Source: Planctomycetota bacterium (GTDB lineage: Bacteria > Planctomycetota > Phycisphaerae > Phycisphaerales > SM1A02). Taken from it: a stretch of DNA of 34,120 nucleotides. Positions 8,800 to 15,306 of this stretch are shown here, piece by piece. Location: contig JADFNO010000019.1 of the NCBI GenBank assembly GCA_022563315.1, forward strand, positions 1-34,120. The letters run 5' to 3'. Position numbers and translations under genes: made by a program. Positions within the stretch are counted from its first letter, which is position 1; each line of letters starts with the position of its first letter. The notes below the pieces were generated by a model, which saw only the letters and a list, made by a program, of their open reading frames with translations, was not told the DNA's origin and did no database searches.

Positions 8800-10209
8800 C
8801 TAGGTGAGCATGCTAAGCGCTTCGCCGATGGTGGACACCGAGGAGCACTCCACGCCTACCGCGGCGCCCTCGGCGGGCTGTTTGGCCCCGATTACGGTCC
8901 GATACCCTTGCCGCTGGGCCTGACGGAGCCTCGGGCCGAGTTGCTGCACCGAACGAATTTCGCCCCCGAGCCCGATCTCGCCGATCGCAGCCGTTCCTGC
9001 TTCCAGCGTTCGCCCGTAATGCGCCCCGGCTATGGCCAACGCCAGCGCAAGATCTGCGGCCGGCTCGACGACGCGCAGACCCCCAACCGCCGAGGCAAAC
9101 ACATCCTGGTCGGCCAATCGCAACCCGCCATGTTTTTCCAACACGGCGATGAGCATGGCGAGCCGATTGGCGTCGACGCCGGAGGCGCGGCGCTTCGCGG
9201 CGCCGAGGAATCCCGTCGCCGTCAGCGCCTGAACCTCCGCCAGCAGGCAGCGCGTGCCGAACATGGCCGGGCACACCACCGAGCCCGGCCGCGGCGGCGA
9301 GTTGGGGTCCAGCACGTCCGTCACCTCGGTCACCTCCATCAGTCCCGCCTCGGTCATCTCAAACAGACCGATCTCGAGCGTGGTGCCGAAGCGATTCTTC
9401 AGACCTCGGACGATCCGCCGTCCGTGGTGCTGATCGCCCTCAAACGACAGCACCACGTCGACGAGATGCTCCAGCAGCTTGGGTCCGGCTAACTGCCCAT
9501 CCTTTGTAACGTGACCGACCAGAATGATCGTCATGCCCGAGACCTTGGCCAGGTACACCAGTTCGGTGCAGCAGCGCCGAAGCTGCGCGACCGAGCCGGG
9601 CGATGCTTCGAGGTCCGGCTGATAGACCATCTGAATCGAATCGATAATCATCACCGCCGGCTGGGTCTTGCGGGCCTGCTCCACGATCCGCGCGAGACTC
9701 GTGTCGGCAAGAACGAACAGATCACCCAGCGTGTCAAGATCAGTGTCGCGGCCGATGAGGCGTTCCGCACGGAGCCGCGTCTGGTACGCCGATTCCTCGC
9801 TCGTGGCATACAGCACACGACAATGGTCACGCGCCAAGCATCCAGCCACTTGCAGCAGGAGCGTTGACTTTCCGATCCCCGGCTCACCGCCCAACATGGT
9901 GACCGAGCCCGGAACGAACCCGCCGCCGAGGACGCGATCGAACTCCGCGATGCCGGTTGACTGCCGTTGGATGTGGTCCGCTTCAATCTGCGGCAGAGGC
10001 GTTGCCGTCGGCGACGGAGGCGCATCATCCCCGGTCCACAGCTGAACCAAACCGCTCGGCGCGCCGTCTTTGGGGGCGGAAGCCGGGGTGAACGACTCGA
10101 GGCCGTCCCATGTTCCGCAATCCGGGCATTTGCCCATCCATCGCGATTGCACCCCGCCGCAGGAACGACACACAAACTGCGGTTTGCGTTTGGTCTTGGT
10201 GCCAGCCAT
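8800..10209 (-). CDS. radA: DNA repair protein RadA (Sms)
   Basis: RadA is a RecA-like hexameric ATPase that promotes branch migration of recombination intermediates. The product from the chosen ATG is 469 residues: an N-terminal zinc finger (Cys14, Cys17, Cys28, Cys31), Walker A GGEPGIGKST (about 107-116), the RadA signature KNRFG, and a C-terminal Lon-protease-like domain. The frame is open upstream to a GTG at 10296, but the ATG at 10209 puts the zinc finger at the usual distance from the N-terminus, and TACACT lies exactly 6 nt before it, arguing for a leaderless transcript beginning there. The gene follows a methyltransferase on the same strand after 189 bp of non-coding DNA. All expected motifs are present. 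Confidence 0.96.
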   Translation of the reverse strand: MAGTKTKRKPQFVCRSCGGVQSRWMGKCPDCGTWDGLESFTPASAPKDGAPSGLVQLWTGDDAPPSPTATPLPQIEADHIQRQSTGIAEFDRVLGGGFVPGSVTMLGGEPGIGKSTLLLQVAGCLARDHCRVLYATSEESAYQTRLRAERLIGRDTDLDTLGDLFVLADTSLARIVEQARKTQPAVMIIDSIQMVYQPDLEASPGSVAQLRRCCTELVYLAKVSGMTIILVGHVTKDGQLAGPKLLEHLVDVVLSFEGDQHHGRRIVRGLKNRFGTTLEIGLFEMTEAGLMEVTEVTDVLDPNSPPRPGSVVCPAMFGTRCLLAEVQALTATGFLGAAKRRASGVDANRLAMLIAVLEKHGGLRLADQDVFASAVGGLRVVEPAADLALALAIAGAHYGRTLEAGTAAIGEIGLGGEIRSVQQLGPRLRQAQRQGYRTVIGAKQPAEGAAVGVECSSVSTIGEALSMLT

Positions 10210-10215
10210 AGCGTC

Positions 10216-10221
10216 AGTGTA
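10216..10221 (-). promoter_or_regulatory. -10-like TACACT six bases before radA ATG
   Basis: On the minus strand TACACT (complement of 10216-10221) is followed by 6 nt and then the radA ATG at 10209. No Shine-Dalgarno sequence precedes that ATG. This matches the leaderless pattern of rarA, ruvA, the methyltransferase and the RAYT gene, and it helps choose this start over the upstream GTG. Confidence 0.5.
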
Positions 10222-10241
10222 CTGCGCAGGTACAGTCGTCG

Positions 10242-10297
10242 GGTGCCACGCACAGCGAGGCCGTCCCGGCGCGCCGGGGGTCGGTGTCGGTGGCACC
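10242..10297. repeat. Nested GC-rich inverted repeat
   Basis: GGTGCCAC at 10242-10249 pairs with GTGGCACC at 10290-10297, enclosing a perfect 14-nt palindrome CCCGGCGCGCCGGG at 10265-10278. It lies between the methyltransferase stop and radA, both on minus. There is no T run, so it is not a classic terminator. It could be a rho-type or structural terminator, or a dispersed palindrome; the function is unknown. Confidence 0.45.
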
Positions 10298-10398
10298 TCG
10301 AACGCGTGGCGTTGTTGCGCTGAGGAGCGCCTGTTGACGATCGGCCCGCCGGGGGCGGCGGGGCTTTAACGGGTAGTATTGCAAGCCGGCGGCCAAGA

Positions 10399-11181
10399 TC
10401 AGCGTCGTCGAAGGATCAGCACGGTGTCGAGTTGCGTCCCGTCAAAGGCGATCGGGCAATCAATGTCGTGACTGAAATCGTATGTGGCGACGTGCTGCAA
10501 CTGCGGCACGCTGCGCAACAGTGACTTGAGCTGGCTGAGGTTGTAGCTACGGAAAGTCCAATGCGTCTCGTAGCGTCGCACGTCGTTATTACACCTGACG
10601 ATCAAGCGCGAGCGAACGTGCTCGGTCCGCGCGCGCCGATCGGCTGGCCAACTTTGGATGTTGCAGATCACTCGTGTCCGGCCGCGCGACCCGAGCCATC
10701 GCTCCCGTCTGCGGGCCCGGTCGCTGTAGTCGGTCAGGTGCAGTCCCAGCACATACACGCCGCCCGGATTGAGCGCGTCTGCGATGCGTTGCAGGTGCGA
10801 CCGAGCGGCCTTTTCGCTCAACAAATACTTGAACGTACTGACCAGACAATGTGCGATGTCGAACTTCACGGCAAACGAAAATGACTCGAGTCGAGCCTCC
10901 ACAAGGCGAGCTTTGAGATGCTTCCGGCGCAGACGCTGCCGAGCGAACTGCAGCATGGCCTGACTGAGATCAAACCCGGTGACGTTGAACCCGCGCCGGG
11001 TCATGGCCGCCACGAGCCGCCCGCTCCCGCACGCCGGTTCGAGCATCCGCCGGCCGCGCGTCTGCACATGACGTTCATACACCGCCTCGACAAACGACGC
11101 CTCGGTCTCGGTATCGACATCGAAGATGACGTCGTAGTACAGCGGGTTCTCGTACCAGTCGAAGACCTCGTAGCGCGGCAT
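10399..11181 (-). CDS. Class I SAM-dependent methyltransferase, substrate unknown
   Basis: The 260-residue protein has a class I methyltransferase fold. Motif I reads LEPACGSGRLV (about 46-56), the post-I acidic strand follows as VTGFDLS, FDIAHCLVSTFKYLL is motif IV-like, and ALNPGGVYVLGLHL is the motif VI strand and turn. The start MPRYEVFDWYENPLYYDVIF is typical of the small Planctomycetota/Myxococcota methyltransferases that act on unidentified small molecules. The C-terminal half is Arg-rich. TACACT lies exactly 6 nt before the ATG and there is no Shine-Dalgarno site, so the mRNA may be leaderless. The neighbours, threonine synthase upstream and radA downstream, do not suggest a substrate. 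Confidence 0.85.
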   Translation of the reverse strand: MPRYEVFDWYENPLYYDVIFDVDTETEASFVEAVYERHVQTRGRRMLEPACGSGRLVAAMTRRGFNVTGFDLSQAMLQFARQRLRRKHLKARLVEARLESFSFAVKFDIAHCLVSTFKYLLSEKAARSHLQRIADALNPGGVYVLGLHLTDYSDRARRRERWLGSRGRTRVICNIQSWPADRRARTEHVRSRLIVRCNNDVRRYETHWTFRSYNLSQLKSLLRSVPQLQHVATYDFSHDIDCPIAFDGTQLDTVLILRRR

Positions 11182-11187
11182 GGGGCA

Positions 11188-11193
11188 AGTGTA
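11188..11193 (-). promoter_or_regulatory. -10-like TACACT six bases before the methyltransferase ATG
   Basis: The complement of 11188-11193 is TACACT, followed by 6 nt (TGCCCC) and the ATG at 11181. There is no ribosome-binding site. This is an exact repeat of the radA and RAYT arrangement, consistent with leaderless initiation. Confidence 0.5.
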
Positions 11194-11252
11194 GGTCGTC
11201 GCTCATCGCACGCTTCGCCCGAGGACGGGTCGAAGCGTGGCGCCCCCGGAAG

Positions 11253-12482
11253 TTAGAGAGCCGTCCAATCAATCGGTTTGGTGTGATCGATCATGGGCAG
11301 ATCAACCTTCATCACCTCGACGTACTTTTGGGCGGCGCCGGTGTTGAAGATCACGATCGTCTCGTTGGGCTTGATCTCGCCTTCAGCAAGGGCACGTTGC
11401 AACACGCCGATGCAGGCAGCCGACTCCGGGCACAGTGAGATGCCTTCCAACTCACACGCATCGCTCATCCATTCCTTCAGTCGTGACTCGTCGGCGGCCA
11501 TCGCCTTCCCGCCTGAGGCGCGCACCGCATCGAGAATCATGAAATCACCCACCGCCCCCGGCACGCGCAGACCGGCGGCGATCGTGCGCGCGTCTGTCAC
11601 CGGCTCGGCGAACCGCTCGCCGGCCTCAAACGCATTGACGATCGGCGGGCAACCGCTGGACTGACAGGCGTACATCCGCGGCCGGTTGTCCGTCTCAAGC
11701 CAGCCGAGTGTGGCCAGCTCGTCGAACGCCTTGCACATGCCGATCAATCCCGTGCCCCCGCCGGTCGGATACAGAATCACATCAGGAAGTCGCCAGTGCA
11801 TTTGCTCGGCGAGTTCCAGGCCCATCGTTTTCTTGCCTTCGATTCGATAGGGCTCCTTGAGCGTGGACATGTCGAACCAGCCCATCGGCTCCTTACCCTC
11901 GCGAACAATTCGGCCGCAGTCGTTGATCAGACCATCGATCAGAAAGACCTTGGCCCCGTGCAGCGCGGCTTCGTATTGATTGACGATCGGCGTATCGGCG
12001 GGCATGAACAGGTAACACTCGATCCCGGCCCGGGCGGCATAGGCGGCGAGGGCTCCCCCGGCGTTGCCGGCGGTGGGGGCGGCGACCCGTTGGATCCCGA
12101 ACTGCTTGGCCATGGAAACGGCGATCGCCATGCCGCGGGCCTTGAACGAACCGGTGGGTAGCCGCGACTCGTCTTTGATATACAGATTGCTCGCGCCGAG
12201 CTGTTGGCCGAGTCGATCGCACTTCAGCACCGGCGTCATCGTCTCGCCGAGGGAAACGATGTGCTCATCTGATTCGACCGGCAGCAGCTCGCGGTACCGC
12301 CACATGCCCGCGGTCCGATCGGCCAAGGCATCGCGGGTGACATTTTTCCGTAGGGCGGCAAGGTCGTATCGCACCCACAGCGGCCGATCGTTGTGCATCG
12401 TCTGCACGACCCCGGCCGGAAGCTCCGTGCCGTCCAAGGCCGATTCGAGATGGGTGATGTAGCTGTCTTGGTTATCGGTCAT
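11253..12482 (-). CDS. thrC: Threonine synthase
   Basis: ThrC is a PLP enzyme that converts O-phosphohomoserine to threonine in the cytoplasm. The 409 residues show a PLP fold-type II enzyme of the longer threonine synthase class: IVSLGETMTPVLKCDRL, the lysine-bearing KDESRLPTGSFKARG box in which the SFKARG Lys binds PLP, the APTAGNAGGALAAYAARAG stretch, the YPTGGGTGLIGM phosphate-binding loop, and NTGAAQKY near the C-terminus. The start is placed at ATG 12482 (MTDNQDSYITHLESALDG). An in-frame ATG at 12530 exists, but it lies only 3 nt after a TATATA -10-like element, so transcription probably begins downstream of it. The gene has no homoserine-pathway neighbours here; a small basic protein lies upstream on the same strand. 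Confidence 0.94.
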   Translation of the reverse strand: MTDNQDSYITHLESALDGTELPAGVVQTMHNDRPLWVRYDLAALRKNVTRDALADRTAGMWRYRELLPVESDEHIVSLGETMTPVLKCDRLGQQLGASNLYIKDESRLPTGSFKARGMAIAVSMAKQFGIQRVAAPTAGNAGGALAAYAARAGIECYLFMPADTPIVNQYEAALHGAKVFLIDGLINDCGRIVREGKEPMGWFDMSTLKEPYRIEGKKTMGLELAEQMHWRLPDVILYPTGGGTGLIGMCKAFDELATLGWLETDNRPRMYACQSSGCPPIVNAFEAGERFAEPVTDARTIAAGLRVPGAVGDFMILDAVRASGGKAMAADESRLKEWMSDACELEGISLCPESAACIGVLQRALAEGEIKPNETIVIFNTGAAQKYVEVMKVDLPMIDHTKPIDWTAL

Positions 12483-12530
12483 CGGGGTTTGCACCGCGCA
12501 AGGGCGGGCGCCGCCTCGATCCCGGAGCAT

Positions 12531-12540
12531 CTATATATAA
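12531..12540 (-). promoter_or_regulatory. AT-rich -10 candidate for thrC
   Basis: The complement of 12531-12540 reads TTATATATAG, the most AT-rich decamer in a GC-rich neighbourhood, about 50 nt before the thrC ATG at 12482. With normal spacing transcription would start near 12527, giving a 5' leader of about 45 nt. No strong -35 is apparent. Confidence 0.4.
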
Positions 12541-12580
12541 GGATGCCGGGACGAGCGTCGCTCATCGGACGGACCGCAGA

Positions 12581-12790
12581 TTACCGGAGCCTCTTCATGC
12601 GGTACACCCACCGGCCGTACGCGAGAATTGCGCGGAGGCGTTGCCGGCGCGAGGGGCGCAGGGCCGGATCGCAGCCAAAGACGGTTTCCTGCCGCCACCG
12701 CCAGTATGCCCCGCGAAGCCGAAACCGCGTTTTCACGCCCAGCCAGCCCAGCTCCCATAGCCCACCCAACGTTTCTCCGATGTTGCGCAT
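12581..12790 (-). CDS. Small basic, aromatic-rich protein of unknown function
   Basis: This is a 69-residue ORF on minus, just upstream of thrC, starting MRNIGETLGGLWELGW at ATG 12790 (an adjacent GTG at 12793 is also possible). It is unusually rich in Arg, Trp and Tyr, with WELGWLGVKTRFRLRGAYW, WRWRQETVFG and a C-terminal ILAYGRWVYRMKRLR. Composition and spacing look like a small conserved helical protein rather than antisense noise, and no known gene overlaps it. A weak GGGAAG sits 5 nt upstream. The amphipathic Trp/Arg helices suggest membrane-surface or nucleic-acid contact, but that is speculation. I recognise no named family. Confidence 0.55.
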   Translation of the reverse strand: MRNIGETLGGLWELGWLGVKTRFRLRGAYWRWRQETVFGCDPALRPSRRQRLRAILAYGRWVYRMKRLR

Positions 12791-12881
12791 CACAGCTTCC
12801 CAGGCCAGCGGAATAAGGATCGTCGTCGACGGAGTTGTCCGACTACCATAATCATCGCAAAATCACCAAAGAGCGTCTAAC

Positions 12882-13862
12882 GTGAACTACCACTCAACCG
12901 TGCAGGAAGTGTACCGTCAAGCGGCCCGACAGCCGGCCCGCTCGCTGTGCTGTGTGCCGCAAAAACCGATGTTCCTGCCCGGGCTTCACATCCCCTCGAT
13001 CATGCACGAGATGAACTACGGCTGCGGCAGCACGGTTCATCTCCAGGACATGACGGACGGGCAACGGGTGCTCTATGTCGGCGTCGGCGGCGGACTCGAG
13101 GCATTACAGCTGGCGTACTTCACACGGCGTCCCGGCGAGGTGATTGCTGTTGATCCCGTTCAGGAGATGCGCGAAGCCGCGAAGCGGAATCTCCAGGAGG
13201 CGGCCAAGACCAACGACTGGTTTGATCCGTCGTTTGTTGACATTCGGGATGGCGACGCTTTGGAACTGCCGGTCGAGGACGAGACGATCGACCTGGCGGC
13301 GCAGAACTGCCTGTTCAACATTTTCACCACGCAGGAAGACGGCGGGGACTTGGAGCGAGCCCTGAGCGAGATGCACCGGGTGCTTCGCCCCAGCGGGCGG
13401 TTATCGATGTCCGATCCCATCACGCCCCGCCCGATGCCCAAGCATCTTCGCAACGACCCGAATCTGAGGGCGCAGTGCATTTCCGGATGCCTGACCTACG
13501 ACCGGTACATCGGGACGATGGTCGAGGCGGGCTTCGGCAGCATCGAGGTTCGGTCGCGCCGGCCGTACCGGATGCTGGACCGCCTGCGTTACGAACTGGA
13601 CGAGGATCTGCTGCTGGAAAGCGTTGAGGTCTGTGCGTACAAGGTGGCGACGCCGAGCGACGGGCCCTGCGTCTTCACCGGTCGAACCGTTATTTATACC
13701 GGCCCAGACGAATCGTTTGACGACGACCGGGGCCATGTGATGCCGCGCGACATTCCGCTTGGTGTGTGCGACAAGACGGCCGAGGCACTGGCGGCGCTGG
13801 GGCGGGACGACCTGACCGTCACCGAGTCCACGTGGCATTACGCGGGCGGCGGGTGTTGCTGA
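12882..13862 (+). CDS. arsM: Arsenosugar-type arsenite S-adenosylmethionine methyltransferase
   Basis: ArsM methylates As(III) stepwise with SAM; in arsenosugar clusters it supplies dimethylarsenite to ArsS. The 326-residue protein has SAM motif I LYVGVGGGLEAL (about 64-75) followed by the acidic VIAVDP strand, and Cys residues suited to thiolate arsenic binding: SLCCVPQ (Cys23, Cys24), NYGCGS (Cys48), QNCLFNIF, the pair in QCISGC, and a terminal GGGCC. The long C-terminal part (FTGRTVIYTGPDE...RDIPLGVCDKTAEALA) and the CC end are typical of the ArsM form found beside arsS rather than of stand-alone ArsM. The start is GTG 12882, with a CATAAT -10-like hexamer at 12847-12852. ArsS follows after 62 bp on the same strand, so the two probably form one operon. 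No ArsR, ArsB or ArsC is adjacent. Confidence 0.88.
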   Translation: MNYHSTVQEVYRQAARQPARSLCCVPQKPMFLPGLHIPSIMHEMNYGCGSTVHLQDMTDGQRVLYVGVGGGLEALQLAYFTRRPGEVIAVDPVQEMREAAKRNLQEAAKTNDWFDPSFVDIRDGDALELPVEDETIDLAAQNCLFNIFTTQEDGGDLERALSEMHRVLRPSGRLSMSDPITPRPMPKHLRNDPNLRAQCISGCLTYDRYIGTMVEAGFGSIEVRSRRPYRMLDRLRYELDEDLLLESVEVCAYKVATPSDGPCVFTGRTVIYTGPDESFDDDRGHVMPRDIPLGVCDKTAEALAALGRDDLTVTESTWHYAGGGCC

Positions 13863-13881
13863 TCTTGTTCGTCGTCAAGAA

Positions 13882-13905
13882 GCGCTCGCCTTTGGCTCGC
13901 GGCTA
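13882..13905. repeat. Imperfect palindrome in the arsM-arsS gap
   Basis: The stretch CGCTCGCCTTTGGCTCGCG (from 13883) is an imperfect palindrome between arsM and arsS. It resembles the short intergenic GCTCGCC/GGCTCGCGG elements that recur in Planctomycetota genomes. That resemblance is from memory; only one copy is in this window. It could act as an mRNA stem between the two genes. Confidence 0.35.
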
Positions 13906-13924
13906 AACGGGGCGGAATCTGATC

Positions 13925-14929
13925 GTGTCCACGCTCCAACTTCCCATTCTCAACGGCACGCATTTCAAGGCCCACTTCGAGGCTGAGCTCCGCGCCGCGG
14001 GAACGATCACCACGTTGCAGATCAACATCGGCTACGTCTGCAATCTCGCCTGCCACCACTGCCATGTCGAATCGTCCCCAGCTCGAACCGACCCGCAGGA
14101 CAACATGGACGAGGCAACTGCGGCGCGAGTGATTGACTGGACGCTCAAGCAGCCGACATTGAAGACCGTAGACTTCACCGGCGGCAGCCCCGAGATGAAC
14201 CCCCACTTCCGGCTGATGGTCGAGACATTTCGGGGGCAGGGCCTGCATGTCATAGACCGCTGCAACCCCACGATCATCGGGTTCGTCGACAAGAAGACGG
14301 GTGAAGACTATTCGTGGGTTCCTCAGTTTCTCGCCGCGAACCAGGTCGAGGTCGTTGCGTCCATGCCTTGTTACTCGCAGGAGAACGTCGACGCCCAGCG
14401 GGGGCGCGGCGCGTATGACGACTCGGTCGCCGGCCTGCTGAAGCTCAATGGGGTGGGCTACGGGATCGAGCCGTCGCTGCCGCTGAACCTCGTGTACAAC
14501 CCGGTCGGGCCGCATCTTCCGCCGGCCCAGGACGTTCTGGAAGTCCAGTACAAGCGCGAGCTGCAGCAGCGTTTCGGGTTGGTCTTCAATGAACTGTGGA
14601 CGATCACCAACATGCCGATCAAGCGCTGGCGGCATCAGTTGGAGCGCCAAGGCCAGCTTGAGCCGTACATGAGCCTGCTGATCGACAACTACAATCCGGA
14701 CACGATCGACGGCCTGATGTGCCGGCGCCAGATCAGCATTGACCCGCAAGGACGCCTCTACGACTGTGATTTCAATCAAGCGTTGGGCATGCACACGCCG
14801 GGCCTGGAAGCGGCATATATCTGGGAAGAAACAGCCGATGCGCTGGCTGAGCGCGTGATCGCAACTGGCGACCACTGCTATGGTTGCACGGCTGGATGCG
14901 GTAGCAGTTGCGGCGGCGCGATCACCTGA
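13925..14929 (+). CDS. arsS: Arsenosugar biosynthesis radical SAM protein ArsS
   Basis: ArsS is a radical SAM enzyme that adds a 5'-deoxyadenosyl group to dimethylarsenite, giving the precursor of arsenosugars. The 334-residue protein carries the 4Fe-4S motif CNLACHHCHVES (Cys39, Cys43, Cys46), the glycine-rich DFTGGSPEMNPHF strand, the family segment VASMPCYSQENVDAQRG, LPLNLVYNPVGPHLPP, and a C-terminal Cys-rich tail CYGCTAGCGSSCGG (Cys318, 321, 325, 329). Some relatives are selenoproteins; here these positions are ordinary Cys codons and no in-frame TGA interrupts the gene. It starts at GTG 13925. It lies 62 bp after arsM and is convergent with nuoH. The family assignment is firm; the in vivo product in this organism is inferred. 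Confidence 0.9.
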   Translation: MSTLQLPILNGTHFKAHFEAELRAAGTITTLQINIGYVCNLACHHCHVESSPARTDPQDNMDEATAARVIDWTLKQPTLKTVDFTGGSPEMNPHFRLMVETFRGQGLHVIDRCNPTIIGFVDKKTGEDYSWVPQFLAANQVEVVASMPCYSQENVDAQRGRGAYDDSVAGLLKLNGVGYGIEPSLPLNLVYNPVGPHLPPAQDVLEVQYKRELQQRFGLVFNELWTITNMPIKRWRHQLERQGQLEPYMSLLIDNYNPDTIDGLMCRRQISIDPQGRLYDCDFNQALGMHTPGLEAAYIWEETADALAERVIATGDHCYGCTAGCGSSCGGAIT

Positions 14930-15306
14930 GCGCGCTCGCTCAAACCCGCCGATGCGCAGCTCCGCAGCAACGCAAATCGACGTAGTGCAACCGCCGCGCC
15001 AAACTGCCGCGCCGATGCTTGGCGCACCGGTGTCGATAAGGGCTCGTTTACCATTTGCAAACTGTTTTTGGAATTGACTTGTGCGAGGGGGGGGTTGTTC
15101 CCTAAAGTATGTTGGGACGACCTTGGCAGGAACCCCCGACAAGGCAACGCGAATTCCACAGGCGCCGGTCGGAGCTCCGACACGATCGGCGCCTGTTCAT
15201 TTGAGATGGCGTCGTGACAAGGTTTAGCCGACGGGCTTGACCCGGTGCTCTTCGTATCGATGTGCGTCTTGCGCAGGAACAAGCTTCGCTATCGCACAGC
15301 CCCGGC
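14930..15306. other. 377-bp convergent intergenic region with structured core
   Basis: Lying between arsS (plus) and nuoH (minus), this gap should hold two terminators, but no T-tract hairpin is present. It contains a run of eight or more G (15087-15094), TTGACT at 15074-15079, TAAAGT at 15103-15108 (spacing 23 nt, too long for a standard promoter), and a strong hairpin at 15158-15196. GTTCC near 15097 can pair with GGAAC at 15129-15133. No credible ORF is visible. It could be a small structured RNA or only 3'-end structure. Confidence 0.35.
15158..15196. repeat. Strong two-part hairpin
   Basis: ACAGGCGCCG (15158-15167) pairs perfectly with CGGCGCCTGT (15187-15196). Inside is a perfect 14-nt palindrome GTCGGAGCTCCGAC (15168-15181) followed by ACGAT. 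No T run follows on either strand. It may serve as a bidirectional stop between the convergent genes arsS and nuoH, or be part of a structured RNA. Confidence 0.5.

Noticed and set aside
12483-12530. Upstream ATG for thrC at 12530
   Set aside because: It lies 3 nt after the TATATA element, upstream of the expected transcript start, and the added 16 residues look unlike the family N-terminus.
15074-15108. TTGACT and TAAAGT as a promoter pair
   Set aside because: The spacing is 23 nt, well outside the 16-19 nt range, and no good sigma-54 -24/-12 pair is found either.
13838-15142. 434-codon minus-strand ORF
   Set aside because: It is antisense to arsS and the end of arsM, both with clear motifs; composition is that of a shadow frame.
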